This document shows positions 9,280 through 18,851 of a stretch of DNA of 64,000 bases, piece after piece; position 1 is the stretch's first letter, and the number at the start of each line of letters is the position of its first letter. The DNA comes from Alteribacillus bidgolensis (GTDB lineage Bacteria; Bacillota; Bacilli; Bacillales; Marinococcaceae): NCBI RefSeq assembly GCF_002886255.1, contig NZ_KZ614149.1, positions 3,841,272 to 3,905,271 on the forward strand, in the 5' to 3' direction. The position numbers and the translations under genes were made by a program. The notes under the pieces were generated by a model. It made no database searches. It had not been told where the DNA came from and saw only the letters and a program-made list of their open reading frames with translations.

Positions 9280-9343
9280 AATCAGTATAAGTGCAACTAG
9301 GCAATCTCCTTCACCTAAGGCTTGGCGCTAGCCAAGTTTTCTT
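9280..9343. repeat. Dispersed intergenic repeat, copy 3
   Basis: Partial copy: CAGTATAAGTGCAACTAGG, CCTTCACCTAAGG, the inverted repeat CTTGGCGCTAGCCAAG and TTTTCT. Confidence 0.55.
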
Positions 9344-9363
9344 TATTCTTTAAGAAAGTTTAA

Positions 9364-9440
9364 TTTTGTTAAAGGAACAAAGTATAATAATGATGAAGGC
9401 TTTTGTCCATTGGACTTAGCGAAAGTCCAATTTTTCTAAA
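9364..9440. repeat. Dispersed intergenic repeat, copy 4
   Basis: Starts TTTTGTTAAAGGAACAAAG and TATAATAATGATGAAGGC, then an inverted repeat TTGGACTTAGCGAAAGTCCAA and TTTTTCTAA. It follows copy 3 directly, so two repeats stand in tandem between tsaD and the DnaA boxes. Confidence 0.6.
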
Positions 9441-9586
9441 ACGGTTAGAAAACCATACATTTTATTGGAAAAGAGATAAGTAAAACGAAGACATCCCCAT
9501 CATGATGGAAAGAAAACTCATCGATTCTCGGCCAAAAGAGGCAGCAGCCCTATAAACGACAACTTTACCCATGACGATTAGGGTAG

Positions 9587-9979
9587 TTATGCACATGGGG
9601 ATAAATAGTTGTGGATAATGTGGAGAAGTATTTTGCAGGCTAAAACCGTAAATAATGATGTTGTTAACAATGATATTGGTTGTGGATAAGTGAAGTAAGT
9701 TGTGTACAAACGTAAAAAGACCTGTGTAAATAGTTATATATATGTTGATAAGTCTGTTGATAGTGTGGATAGTTGAAATATTCTGAAAGAAAGGAATCAA
9801 AATGATTAGAAAAACAATATTTTTTCTGTGGATAATTTTAATAGTGATTGTTTCTTTTCCTTTTCTTAGTGAAGCAAAAGAAGAGGAGAACACTCATGTT
9901 GTCCTCGTTTTGGTTCCGGGGCTTTCTTCAGAGGGATTTTTTGAGCTTATGGAACAAGAAGATGACAAATTGTGGATAA
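9587..9979. promoter_or_regulatory. DnaA-box cluster behind tsaD
   Basis: Four exact DnaA boxes (TGTGGATAA, complement of TTATCCACA) at 9610-9618, 9681-9689, 9827-9835 and 9971-9979, with single-mismatch boxes at 9587-9595 (TTATGCACA), 9596-9604 (TGGGGATAA), 9743-9751 (TGTTGATAA) and 9764-9772 (TGTGGATAG). The last two exact boxes lie inside the following gene. From memory, B. subtilis has a DnaA-box cluster at the same gene (gcp/tsaD); such clusters titrate DnaA and affect replication initiation. Confidence 0.8.
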
Positions 9980-11892
9980 ATGCATCTGCAATTATGTTAA
10001 ACCGCGTAACAGAAGGACGTATTTCTCCACTCAGTGAAACATTAACGTTAAGTTCTGGTATGCCTGCCACAAGCAGTAATAAAATGTTTCATCCGCTTGA
10101 AGTTCAATTTCCCATCAATACCTTTGAAAATCAATATACCCTTCCCGCCTTTAAACAATATAAAAATGAAAATAAGCAAACAACACATCAAGCAGAAATA
10201 GGAATGCTAGGTGAAATATTACAGACAAATAATGTACATTCGAGTTTTATAGGCCATAGTGATTTTTATCAGGAGACCTTTTCTTTTGCTCCTTTTTTTA
10301 CGGTGGATAAACTTGGGGAAACAGCGGGGAACCGAGAAGCGGGGGTGAAAAAGGAAGAGGAGGCTCCGGGTGGTTATGTGATGGATGTGGAACAAATTGT
10401 GGAGCAAATAAAAAAAGTACAGCAACAATACGCCTCCACGTGGACAGTGGTGGAATGGGGCGATATTTATCGTCAAAACCACCCTTCATCTCCCTCATCC
10501 AAGAAAGAAAAAGAAGTTTTTGGTGAACTACGTCAATTCATTACAGAATTAAGAACTAGTGATCACCCTATTTTTCTCTTAGGGATGGCGCCGCCTTCTA
10601 AAAGTATTGAACAAGGATTAAAAATGGTACCGTTTGTCAAATGGGATCAACATTTACCTGTATCTTCTGCATTTTATTCTCCAACGGTAAAACAACAATA
10701 TCTTGGCAGCAGTTTAGATGTAGCACCTAGCTTCTTAAAAACTTTTGGTCTAGAAGCGCCGAGAAAGTGGAATGGAAATTATTTAATTAGTGAAGAAAAA
10801 CAGGGTATAGCGCATGAAATGAAAAAAGAAACGGCTGGTGCTGCGCATATTCATGTTACGCGTGCTTCTGTTCTGTCTACTTATATTACGTTATTGGTCA
10901 TCCTGTTAGTGGCAGGCTTTTTATATTGGAAGGGGAATAAACAAAACAGCACTGCAGCGACTTTTGTTTTGAAAAGCGCAGTGCTGGCAGGAATGATATC
11001 ACCGATTTCGTTTACATTAGCTCCATTAATATTTGGAAGGGGAGTTGTTTCTGTCCCATTATACTTTGCTGCTGTAAGCTTTTTTTCTATAGGAAGCGGT
11101 GCACTCGCGGCAAGGTGGGGCAAACAAAGAACTGTTTGGATTGTATCACTTGCAATGCTAGCTGTTTTGAGTCTCGATCTTTTTTTAGGCGCCCCGTTGA
11201 TTCAGCGCTCTTATCTTGGCTATGACCCTTTAATTGGAGCGCGTTATGGGGGGATAGGAAACGAACTGGGCGGTTTTTTTACTGCAGCCGCTATTTTATT
11301 TTTGGAGCCGTTTTGGAAGGAAAGAAGCAAGATTATATGGGTCTGGATTCTAGTTTTTTTAATCATCTTAGGGGCCTCTATTTTTGGGAAAAACGCAGGG
11401 GTGATGCTGGCCTCAGGTTTGATGTTTTTTACGCTGGTTTTAAAAACGACAACTAGCACTAAGTTTCATCCTAAACGGTTAATACTTAATGGTGTATGTG
11501 TATTTTTGGGACTGTTAGGATTATTATGGGTGTTTCAGCAGTTCGGTGAAATGTCCCACATAGGCGGGGCATTTCAATTGATGCTGCAAGGAGAGTGGGG
11601 AGAAATTTTATCTATCATTTCAAGAAAAATGCAAATGAATGTGAAAATTATAATGCATTCCAATTGGACAAAATTGTTATTAACCAGCTATGTGATAGCT
11701 GCTCTATATCTATTATTTGAGTCCGCACAGACGTTACAGCCATCTCAACAAGATGTACTCCGGGCAGGAGCAATGGGGTCTGTCTTTTTGCTGCTATTAA
11801 ATGACTCTGGTGCAGTAGCTGCTTCTACATCTATGTTTTTTTTACTATGCGCTCGCTATGTTTGGTCCTTTGATAAAAGCCAGCATAAATAA
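9802..11892 (+). CDS. Large membrane protein with N-terminal phosphatase/sulfatase-like extracellular domain
   Basis: A 696-residue protein with a signal peptide or anchor (about residues 4-24), an extracellular domain of about 330 residues and then roughly eight hydrophobic segments (about 358-690). The extracellular part begins HVVLVLVPGLS, which resembles the first strand and metal-binding start of alkaline-phosphatase-superfamily domains (VVLVxxDG), but the usual acidic residue is replaced by proline, so catalysis is doubtful. I do not recognise a named family. The ATG follows GAAAGGAATC. It is convergent with the ABC-F gene and shares its terminator. Two DnaA boxes lie within its 5' end. 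Confidence 0.75.
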   Translation: MIRKTIFFLWIILIVIVSFPFLSEAKEEENTHVVLVLVPGLSSEGFFELMEQEDDKLWINASAIMLNRVTEGRISPLSETLTLSSGMPATSSNKMFHPLEVQFPINTFENQYTLPAFKQYKNENKQTTHQAEIGMLGEILQTNNVHSSFIGHSDFYQETFSFAPFFTVDKLGETAGNREAGVKKEEEAPGGYVMDVEQIVEQIKKVQQQYASTWTVVEWGDIYRQNHPSSPSSKKEKEVFGELRQFITELRTSDHPIFLLGMAPPSKSIEQGLKMVPFVKWDQHLPVSSAFYSPTVKQQYLGSSLDVAPSFLKTFGLEAPRKWNGNYLISEEKQGIAHEMKKETAGAAHIHVTRASVLSTYITLLVILLVAGFLYWKGNKQNSTAATFVLKSAVLAGMISPISFTLAPLIFGRGVVSVPLYFAAVSFFSIGSGALAARWGKQRTVWIVSLAMLAVLSLDLFLGAPLIQRSYLGYDPLIGARYGGIGNELGGFFTAAAILFLEPFWKERSKIIWVWILVFLIILGASIFGKNAGVMLASGLMFFTLVLKTTTSTKFHPKRLILNGVCVFLGLLGLLWVFQQFGEMSHIGGAFQLMLQGEWGEILSIISRKMQMNVKIIMHSNWTKLLLTSYVIAALYLLFESAQTLQPSQQDVLRAGAMGSVFLLLLNDSGAVAASTSMFFLLCARYVWSFDKSQHK

Positions 11893-11897
11893 AAAAG

Positions 11898-11935
11898 AAG
11901 GAAACCGCTGCTATACTGCGGTTTTCCTTCCTTTT
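11898..11935. terminator. Bidirectional terminator
   Basis: Stem GAAGGAAACCGC / GCGGTTTTCCTTC with a short loop, flanked by A-rich sequence on the left and T-rich on the right, between two convergent genes. Confidence 0.85.
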
Positions 11936-11937
11936 AA

Positions 11938-13887
11938 TTAAGCTTCTTCGAGTTGAAGAACTTCCCAACGATTCATTTTTTCATCAAGAGATGTTTTCAC
12001 ATCACTGATTTGCTGCTGAATCTCTCCTGCTTTTTCATGGCTTTCATACACTTCGGGCTTGAGCATTTCTTCTTCAAGCGCTTCAATGGATGCTTCTAAC
12101 TGCTCGATTTCCTGTTCGATTTTGTCGATTTCTCTTTTTCGCTTGCGGGCTTCTTTTTTGGCTTCTTTATCTTGAATAAATGCTTCCTTGTCTTGCCCTT
12201 CATTAGAATAGAGTTTATCCTTGCCGCTTTTTGCTTCCCTTTCCGCACGGAGTTGTTGACGCTGCTGTTCTTCATCTTTTTTCATTAGATAATAGTCATA
12301 GTCACCAAGGTATTCTTGAAGGCCGTCTTCTGTTAGTTCTACGATCTTTGTTGCCATTCGATTTAGGAAGTAACGGTCGTGGGAAACAAATAATAAGGTT
12401 CCTGGATAATCTAAAAGAGCAGACTCTAACACTTCTTTGCTATCTAGATCAAGGTGGTTAGTCGGTTCGTCAAAAATAAGGAAATTTGCTTTTTTCATCA
12501 TCAATTTAGCTAGGGCAAGACGAGACTTTTCTCCACCGCTTAACTCTGATACGTGTTTATAGACATCATCGCCGCTGAAAAGAAAATTTCCAAGTACGGT
12601 GCGAATTTCTTTTTCTGGAGTAAGCGGGTAGTCATCCCAAAGTTCATGCAGGACATCTTTATTAGAATGAAGATCCGCTTGTTCTTGATCATAATAGCCA
12701 ACTGTAACCTTGCTGCCGAATTGAATGTTTCCGTGAAGAGCGGCGATTTTACCAGCAATTGTTTTTAAAAGAGTCGATTTTCCAATACCATTAGGGCCAA
12801 TGAGTGCAATACTTTCTTGTTTTTTTACATCTAAATTCATGTTGGTAATAATTGGCGGTTCGTCTTTGTAGGAAACGCTCAAATCAGAAATGTTCAATAC
12901 TTCATTTCCGCTTTGGCGCTCAATATCAAACGAGAAATTTGCCGATTTTTGTGCGCCTTGGGGCTTGTCCATCAACTCCATCTTTTCGAGCTTTTTACGT
13001 CGGCTTTGAGCCCGCTTAGATGTAGAAGCACGAACAATGTTCCGCTGAATAAAATCTTCTAGTTCTTTCACTTCTTTTTGCTGCTTTTCAAAGGCCTTTA
13101 GGTCTTGCTCATAACGATTGGCTTTTTCTTCGAGGTAGCTGCTGTAATTGCCATGAAACACTGATGCTTTCGTGCGTGCTACTTCATAGACTTTTGATAC
13201 GATTTTGTCTAAAAAATACCGGTCGTGGGATACGATTAGCACTGCACCGTTGTAATTGGATAAATAATTTTCGAGCCAGCCGAGTGTATCAATGTCAAGA
13301 TGGTTTGTCGGCTCATCTAATATCAACAGTTCCGGCTTTGATAAAAGAAGTTTCCCTAATGCAAGTCTTGTCTTTTGGCCTCCACTTAAAGAAGCGATAG
13401 ATGTGTCATAGTCAAAATTTCCAAATTTCAACCCTGAGAGAACACTGCGGATATCAGCTTCATATTGATATCCGCCTTTTTCTCTAAAAGAATGCTGGAG
13501 CACATCGTATTCTGCTAGTATTTTCTCATAAGCTGTTTCATCACTATAAACAGAAGGGTCAGCCATTTTTTCTTCTAATTGACGTAAATTCTGCTCCATT
13601 TTTTTAACTTCTGTAAATACAGTAAGCATTTCATCCCAAATGGAACGATCAGATTGGAGACCGCTGTGCTGATCAAGGTAGCCAAGCCGGAGACCTTTTG
13701 GAGTAATAATCTCTCCTGAATCGTTAGAAAGCTTTCCGGCCATTATTTTAAGAAGGGTAGATTTTCCGGCTCCATTACGCCCGACAAGGGCAACCCTTTC
13801 ATTAGATTTTATTTCAAGTTTTACACTATCTAAAATAGTTTCTGCACCATATGATTTGGTTATATTAGAACATTGAAGAACTATCAT
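11938..13887 (-). CDS. ABC-F family ATPase (YdiF-like)
   Basis: A 649-residue soluble protein with two ABC domains and no membrane segments. Walker A GRNGAGKST (about residue 36) and GPNGIGKST (about 360), signature motifs LSGGQKTR and LSGGEKSR, and two LDEPTNHLDIDTL-type Walker B segments are present. A charged linker joins the domains and a coiled-coil C-terminal tail (about 560-649) is rich in E, K and Q. ABC-F proteins act on the ribosome. Gene position between tsaD and rex matches B. subtilis ydiF. The ATG has AAAGGATGAAC before it. Confidence 0.93.
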   Translation of the reverse strand: MIVLQCSNITKSYGAETILDSVKLEIKSNERVALVGRNGAGKSTLLKIMAGKLSNDSGEIITPKGLRLGYLDQHSGLQSDRSIWDEMLTVFTEVKKMEQNLRQLEEKMADPSVYSDETAYEKILAEYDVLQHSFREKGGYQYEADIRSVLSGLKFGNFDYDTSIASLSGGQKTRLALGKLLLSKPELLILDEPTNHLDIDTLGWLENYLSNYNGAVLIVSHDRYFLDKIVSKVYEVARTKASVFHGNYSSYLEEKANRYEQDLKAFEKQQKEVKELEDFIQRNIVRASTSKRAQSRRKKLEKMELMDKPQGAQKSANFSFDIERQSGNEVLNISDLSVSYKDEPPIITNMNLDVKKQESIALIGPNGIGKSTLLKTIAGKIAALHGNIQFGSKVTVGYYDQEQADLHSNKDVLHELWDDYPLTPEKEIRTVLGNFLFSGDDVYKHVSELSGGEKSRLALAKLMMKKANFLIFDEPTNHLDLDSKEVLESALLDYPGTLLFVSHDRYFLNRMATKIVELTEDGLQEYLGDYDYYLMKKDEEQQRQQLRAEREAKSGKDKLYSNEGQDKEAFIQDKEAKKEARKRKREIDKIEQEIEQLEASIEALEEEMLKPEVYESHEKAGEIQQQISDVKTSLDEKMNRWEVLQLEEA

Positions 13888-14170
13888 ATAAGTTCATCCT
13901 TTATTATTAAGGTTTATCTATATCAAGTCTATCTTAAATTTAATAAAAACGCGATGATAGGCTGTTAAAGGAATGATTATTTCCTATGGCAGAAAAGTGA
14001 ACAATACATTCAATATAGATCTCCCTATTACATTCGAGCAATTATTAGTGTACAATAGGAAAGAAGCAAAAGCAGGTCCAACCCCTTTAGCTAAGCATTA
14101 CATTACTTCTTCGTCGTTGCAGGTGATATACTTAAGATGATGAACAATGAAGAACTTGTTGGAGGCTGCT

Positions 14171-14812
14171 ATGAACATAGATCAACAAAAAATACCACAG
14201 GCAACTGCGAAACGATTGCCGCTTTATTACAGGTTTTTAGAAAATTTACATGCATCCGGTAAACAACGCGTATCCTCCACAGAGCTTAGTGAAGCAGTTA
14301 AAGTAGACTCGGCTACGATCCGCCGCGATTTTTCTTACTTCGGAGCTTTAGGAAAAAAAGGATATGGATATAATGTAGATTATTTGCTGTCTTTTTTTCG
14401 AAAGACACTCGATCAGGACGAAGTGACGAAAGTCTTTCTGGTTGGTGTCGGTAATTTGGGAACTGCTTTGCTTAAATATAATTTTTCAAAAAGTGATAAC
14501 ACACAGATAGTATCCGCTTTTGACGTAAGAAAAGACATTATCGGCGAAGAGATTAGCGGTGTAGAAATATATCATTTAGATAACATCAAACAGGTGAAAG
14601 AAAAGAATGACGCTTCTGTTGCTATATTAACTGTACCTGCTGCAGTTGCACAGCAGACAGCAGATACGCTTGTGGAAGCAGGGATAAAAGGAATATTAAA
14701 TTTTACTCCTGCACGCATAACTGTTCCGGATCATATAAGAGTACATCATATTGATTTGTCTGTTGAATTACAAACGCTTGTATATTTTTTGAAAAACTAT
14801 CCTTTAAGTTAG
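14171..14812 (+). CDS. rex: Redox-sensing transcriptional repressor Rex
   Basis: A 213-residue Rex. The N-terminal winged helix contains STELSEAVKVDSATIRRDFS (about 38-57); the Rossmann domain has GVGNLGTALL (about 90) for NADH binding and the C-terminal domain-swap helix ends LVYFLKNYPLS. Rex responds to the NADH/NAD ratio and represses anaerobic and fermentative genes. The ATG at 14171 follows TTGGAGG by six bases and is preferred to the upstream in-frame ATG. The 283 bases before it, back to the ABC-F gene, hold the promoter region; I see no clear Rex operator there. Confidence 0.95.
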   Translation: MNIDQQKIPQATAKRLPLYYRFLENLHASGKQRVSSTELSEAVKVDSATIRRDFSYFGALGKKGYGYNVDYLLSFFRKTLDQDEVTKVFLVGVGNLGTALLKYNFSKSDNTQIVSAFDVRKDIIGEEISGVEIYHLDNIKQVKEKNDASVAILTVPAAVAQQTADTLVEAGIKGILNFTPARITVPDHIRVHHIDLSVELQTLVYFLKNYPLS

Positions 14813-14843
14813 AGGTATATTATTTTAGATGGAGGTGGCTCAC

Positions 14844-15038
14844 ATGCCTTTAGGTCCAGGGAGTATTGCATTAATTGTGCTGGTGGCACTTCTTATTTTT
14901 GGTCCAAAAAAATTGCCGGAGCTTGGACGAGCAGCAGGTAATACGCTGCGAGAATTTAAACATGCTACCAAAGGACTTGCAGATGACGACGATGATTCCA
15001 AAAATAAAAACAAACAAAATTCGAGTGGAGACAAGTAA
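14844..15038 (+). CDS. tatA: Twin-arginine translocase subunit TatA
   Basis: A 64-residue TatA-type protein: one N-terminal transmembrane helix, FGPKKLPELGRAAG hinge and amphipathic helix, and an acidic then lysine-rich tail (DDDDDS). It is the Bacillus TatAy type by position. The ATG follows GGAGGTGG. It lies 31 bases after rex and 19 before tatC. Confidence 0.94.
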   Translation: MPLGPGSIALIVLVALLIFGPKKLPELGRAAGNTLREFKHATKGLADDDDDSKNKNKQNSSGDK

Positions 15039-15057
15039 GGAATAGGACGGGTACATC

Positions 15058-15834
15058 ATGGCTCAGAACGATATGTCCATTTATGAGCACATTGGAGAAT
15101 TACGCAAAAGGATATTAATCGTGGGAGGTTTTTTTCTTGCTGCCATGATTTTTGGTCTGTTTCTTTCTCCGGTGCTTATTACTTATTTGCAAAATATACC
15201 GGAAGCAGAAAGCTTTCCGATGAATGTGTTTAAATTAACGGATTCTCTGAAGCTGTATATGAATTTTTCTTTTTTTATTGGATTAATTTTAATTTTTCCT
15301 TTACTTTTGTATCAACTCTGGGCTTTTGTGGCACCTGGGTTATTAGAAAAAGAAAAGAAAGTGACGCTTGCTTACATTCCGATAGCAACAATACTGTTTT
15401 TTGGCGGGTTGGCTTTTGCTTATTTTATTCTGTTTCCAAATGTCATTCACTTTTTAAGCAACCTATCTGATAGGCTTAATTTGACCGAACAGTACGGTGT
15501 TAATGATTATTTTGCTTTTTTGTTTCAGCTTACCATTCCATTTGGGTTTTTGTTTCAACTTCCGGTCGTCGTTATGTTTCTGACGCGATTGGGATTGGTG
15601 ACACCAGCATGGCTGCGAAAAGTCAGGAAATTTGCTTATTTTGCATTGTTGATATTAGCTGGTTTCATCACACCGCCGGAAATTGTCTCCCATTTAATGG
15701 TAACGGCTCCTCTTTTCCTCTTGTATGAAGTAAGTATCACTATTTCAAGATTTTCATATAAAAAAGTATTAAAAGCCGAACAAGAAAAAATGGAACAATG
15801 GGCAAAAGAAGATAAGGAACGCAATATAAAATAA
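15058..15834 (+). CDS. tatC: Twin-arginine translocase subunit TatC
   Basis: A 258-residue six-helix membrane protein, the signal-peptide receptor of the Tat system. The N-terminus MSIYEHIGELRKRIL and the conserved acidic residue in the first helix region, LYQLWAFVAPGLLEKEKK (about 87-104) and the final LLFLLYEVSI helix are typical. It pairs with the tatA gene just upstream as in B. subtilis tatAy-tatCy. Confidence 0.95.
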   Translation: MAQNDMSIYEHIGELRKRILIVGGFFLAAMIFGLFLSPVLITYLQNIPEAESFPMNVFKLTDSLKLYMNFSFFIGLILIFPLLLYQLWAFVAPGLLEKEKKVTLAYIPIATILFFGGLAFAYFILFPNVIHFLSNLSDRLNLTEQYGVNDYFAFLFQLTIPFGFLFQLPVVVMFLTRLGLVTPAWLRKVRKFAYFALLILAGFITPPEIVSHLMVTAPLFLLYEVSITISRFSYKKVLKAEQEKMEQWAKEDKERNIK

Positions 15835-15840
15835 CTAAGA

Positions 15841-15882
15841 AACTGCCTGGGACGTATCAGAAAGCGATCCAGGCAGTTTTAT
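15841..15882 (+). terminator. Terminator after tatC
   Basis: Stem AACTGCCTGG / CCAGGCAGTT separated by 18 bases and followed by TTTATT. Confidence 0.85.
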
Positions 15883-16023
15883 TGTATAGCCAGCGCCCTT
15901 TTCTGCTCACGCGTAAAAGAACGGTACTCTTCTAAAGAAGCGCGAGCGTAGGGGCAGAGTACGAAAAGTTTTGCAGGCGGCGTCGGCTGCGTAAGGCCTA
16001 TGCTTTTCTTTGTACTTCAGGAA

Positions 16024-16105
16024 CCTTGTTAAAGGATCAAAGTCTAAGAAAAAGAAAACTACGGCTCCGCCTTTTGGATTTGGCGGCAAGCCAAGTTTTT
16101 CTAAC
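16024..16105. repeat. Dispersed intergenic repeat, copy 5
   Basis: CTTGTTAAAGGATCAAAG, TCTAAGAAAAAGAAAACTAC, GGCTCCGCC, the inverted repeat TTGGCGGCAAGCCAA and GTTTTTCTAA. Same family as copies 1-4. Confidence 0.75.
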
Positions 16106-16146
16106 CGCTCAGACGTTTGAGCTGTTCTTATTGGATGGTGGACTCA

Positions 16147-17577
16147 ATGAAGAAGTTACCAAGAAAATGGTTAATTGTTATCTCATTGCTTATGGGAACC
16201 TTTACAATGATCTTAAACAATAGCATGTTAAATCCAGTCCTCCCTCGATTTATGGACATATTTGAGGTAAATGCAGTTGCCGTTGGGTGGGTCATTACTA
16301 TTTTTATGGTAGCAATGGGAGTGACAATGCCCCTTACAGGCTTTCTTGGCGATAAATTTGGGAAGAAAAAAGTTTATATAACAGGTCTTTGTATATTTAC
16401 GGCAGGATCTTTTTTGGGAAGTTTGTCCTGGGACCTTGAAGCGTTAATTTTTTTTCGCGGTATTCAAGGGGTAGGTGGAGGATTAATGATGCCTCTGTCT
16501 ATGGCATTAATATTTGAGGCTTTTCCACGAAATGAGCGGGGAATGGCGACAGGAGTATGGGGAATTGCAGCAATGCTTGCCCCAACAGTGGGCCCTACTG
16601 CCGGTGGGTTGATTGTTGAAATGGCAAGCTGGCATTACTTATTTTTAGTTAACATTCCGTTTGGAATCACAGCGATCTTTTTTGCGAAAATATTCTTAAT
16701 AGATACGAAGACAAATCCGAATATCCGCTTTGATAAATGGGGTTTTTTATTTGTTACAGGAGGAGTTGGCCTCCTTTTATTTGCCTTAGGGAATATTTCC
16801 TCCTATGAACACTTACAATCACCGTTAAACATTAGTTATATCATATCAGGGATAATATGTTTATTTATTTTTATACAGATTGAAAAGCGAGTGGCTTACC
16901 CTCTACTAGATTTATCTATATTTCGTATAAGTGCGTATTCATTAAGTATGTATATTACAGGTTTATCTAGCGTTGGTTTGTTTGCTGGAATCTTTTTAAT
17001 TCCTCTGCTCGTACAGAATGTATATGGTTATGATGCGGTGATGACAGGATTGATTTTTTTACCGACGGCTTTAATGAGCGGTATTTTTATTAATCTTGGC
17101 GGACGTTTGTTAGATAAAGGAAAGGCTGCACTTGTTGTGACCGCAGGAACAACGATATTAGCTGCGGGTACTATCGCGCTTGCTTTTCTTTCCTTGGAGT
17201 CGGCCTTAATTTGGGTGTTTATATGGATGGCTGTACGGGGAATTGGAATGGGACTTTGCAGTATCCCAGCTTCTACGGCTGGGATTAATTCTATACCGGA
17301 AGCGTTTGTTTCTAGAGGTTCGGCTATGAACAGCGTATTTCGACAAATGAGTAATGCCCTTGGTATTGTTTTTGTATCGATCTATTTTGAGGTAAGGCGT
17401 TCCCAAGTGTTCGCTAACAACAGCGGTTCTAGTGAATCTGCAAGCCTTCAAGCTATTACAGAAAGCTTTGCCGTCCTTGGAACTATTACATTATTATCTA
17501 TACCTGCTGCTAATGTATTAGGGAAGAAAGCCAAGCAATCTCAGAAAGAAAGAGATAAAGAAGAACAAAAAGTGTAA
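16147..17577 (+). CDS. MFS drug transporter, DHA2 (EmrB/QacA) type
   Basis: A 476-residue major facilitator protein. Motif A GFLGDKFGKKKVYITG (about 63), motif B-like FFRGIQGVGGGLMMPLSMAL and motif C-like GIAAMLAPTVGPTAGGLI are visible, typical of 14-helix proton/drug antiporters. The C-terminus is charged. The ATG at 16147 follows GGATGGTGG; the upstream in-frame start has no such site. It stands alone between a repeat copy and the ydiK region and is not part of the conserved ydi order. Confidence 0.88.
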   Translation: MKKLPRKWLIVISLLMGTFTMILNNSMLNPVLPRFMDIFEVNAVAVGWVITIFMVAMGVTMPLTGFLGDKFGKKKVYITGLCIFTAGSFLGSLSWDLEALIFFRGIQGVGGGLMMPLSMALIFEAFPRNERGMATGVWGIAAMLAPTVGPTAGGLIVEMASWHYLFLVNIPFGITAIFFAKIFLIDTKTNPNIRFDKWGFLFVTGGVGLLLFALGNISSYEHLQSPLNISYIISGIICLFIFIQIEKRVAYPLLDLSIFRISAYSLSMYITGLSSVGLFAGIFLIPLLVQNVYGYDAVMTGLIFLPTALMSGIFINLGGRLLDKGKAALVVTAGTTILAAGTIALAFLSLESALIWVFIWMAVRGIGMGLCSIPASTAGINSIPEAFVSRGSAMNSVFRQMSNALGIVFVSIYFEVRRSQVFANNSGSSESASLQAITESFAVLGTITLLSIPAANVLGKKAKQSQKERDKEEQKV

Positions 17578-17906
17578 TCAGAAAAACTCCGCTTTCGCAA
17601 CGTCCTGTGGGTGCTGGACGTTGAATGGTATAGTTTTGGCTTAGAAATGACATCTCGTTTATCGATCTTTACACGAACAAATTTGCTCTTTACGGAAAGA
17701 ATGGAGGCGATCATTTTGCATTCAATTGCCTTCACTTCAAATAATCGATACACTTACACCATATCCTGGGGTCCTTGCTTTATGACAAATCCGAATGATA
17801 TAAGATCCCTTTTTGATGGCCTCGGCTAGGTGGGGAACCGCTCCATAATAGTTTGGCTTTTCACACCTCTCATCTGTGTTTTATTACATGCTTAACCTAT
17901 AACAGT
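17578..17906. other. Intergenic stretch without a supported gene
   Basis: Reading frames of about 70 codons exist on both strands but none has a recognisable product. An imperfect inverted repeat around CAACGTCC / GGACGTTG lies near 17600-17622. I see no promoter or RNA I can defend. Confidence 0.4.
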
Positions 17907-17937
17907 GCAAAAAAAGCTTGGCATAAACGCCAAGCTT
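17907..17937 (-). terminator. Terminator for the ydiL-ydiK unit
   Basis: Perfect stem AAGCTTGGC / GCCAAGCTT with six-base loop ATAAAC. On the minus strand it is followed by a run of T residues, just after the ydiK stop. Confidence 0.85.
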
Positions 17938-17940
17938 TCC

Positions 17941-18138
17941 TTATTTCTTTTCTTTTCCATCTTTAGTTTTCATTCTGAAAAAACGGATACCTACCATAAT
18001 GTCGATAGCAGCAACGCCTGCAAAAAAGAAGGCCCAAAAATCCCAGGACGACGTATTTACGTTTTGAATAGCCAGATAAATAAACAGCCCGGCAAGAGCA
18101 AAATATATCATCCCCATTGTGTTTGGAGAAAAATTCAT
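17941..18138 (-). CDS. ydiK: Small membrane protein YdiK (DUF4305 type)
   Basis: A 65-residue protein with two hydrophobic segments, starting MNFSPNTMGMIYFALAG and ending in a lysine-rich tail. Gene position next to ydiL and groES and the GMIYFA block fit B. subtilis YdiK. The start at 18138 lies nine bases after AGGAGG; an ATG three codons earlier abuts that site and is less likely. The ATG overlaps the ydiL stop (ATGA). Function unknown. Confidence 0.75.
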   Translation of the reverse strand: MNFSPNTMGMIYFALAGLFIYLAIQNVNTSSWDFWAFFFAGVAAIDIMVGIRFFRMKTKDGKEKK

Positions 18139-18851
18139 AAAGGCCATCCTCCTAAGATGAATTGCATCTGTTCGAGTTCTTCCTGCATTTCTTGCAGCTT
18201 ATCCCCTAATAGCACTTGTATAATGACAGCATAACCATTCATGGCTACGTGGGCGATAATAGGTACTATAATTCGTCCTGTTTTGACATATAAAAATGAG
18301 AAAGTAATACCTACAGCGGTATAAATTAAAATGTGTGTAAAATCAAGGTGCACAACCGCGAAAATAACAGAACTTAATAATGCAGAAATAACAAAGTTAA
18401 AACGTTTATAGAATGCCCCAAAAATTACTTTTCTAAATACGATTTCCTCTAAGATAGGACCAATGATAGCAACCACGATGGCAAATATAGGAACCATCTT
18501 TACCATTTCTAGTATATCTTGAGTATTTTCTGAACCAGGTTCAATACCAAATGCGTATGTTTCAATCATAATCGCTAGATATTGAGCAATAAATGCCAAG
18601 AAAATCCCAAAGATAGACCACTTCACTGCATGTCCTGCCGTCGTGCGTTCTAACCTTGGATGTTTGTAACGGCGTTCTGGCAGGAGTAAAAATAAGATGA
18701 GTATTAATGTAACAATAAAACTCCACATGCTCCAGGCCGCAAAACTTTCGTTTAGATCTAATCCTCTTCCATACAGAAAAGGCACGCCAAAAATTCCGGA
18801 AACATGCATTAATATGTAAACAATAAGTATAGCCCAATAACGACTGTTCAC
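18135..18851 (-). CDS. ydiL: CPBP family intramembrane glutamic protease (YdiL-like)
   Basis: A 238-residue polytopic membrane protein with the ABI/CPBP (Rce1-like) signature: EEIVFRKVIFG (EExxxR, about residue 141), FAVVHLDF (FxxxH) and a final HVAMNGYAV helix (HxxxN). It starts with GTG. The homologue YdiL lies at the same place, upstream of groESL and divergent from it, in B. subtilis. Members process membrane substrates or act in self-immunity to peptides; the substrate here is unknown. Confidence 0.9.
   Translation of the reverse strand: MNSRYWAILIVYILMHVSGIFGVPFLYGRGLDLNESFAAWSMWSFIVTLILILFLLLPERRYKHPRLERTTAGHAVKWSIFGIFLAFIAQYLAIMIETYAFGIEPGSENTQDILEMVKMVPIFAIVVAIIGPILEEIVFRKVIFGAFYKRFNFVISALLSSVIFAVVHLDFTHILIYTAVGITFSFLYVKTGRIIVPIIAHVAMNGYAVIIQVLLGDKLQEMQEELEQMQFILGGWPL

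Noticed and set aside
9494..9510. CATCATGATGG-type palindrome as an eighth operator
   Set aside because: Only the inner eight bases agree with TAATCATGATTA; it lies in the backbone near no regulon gene.
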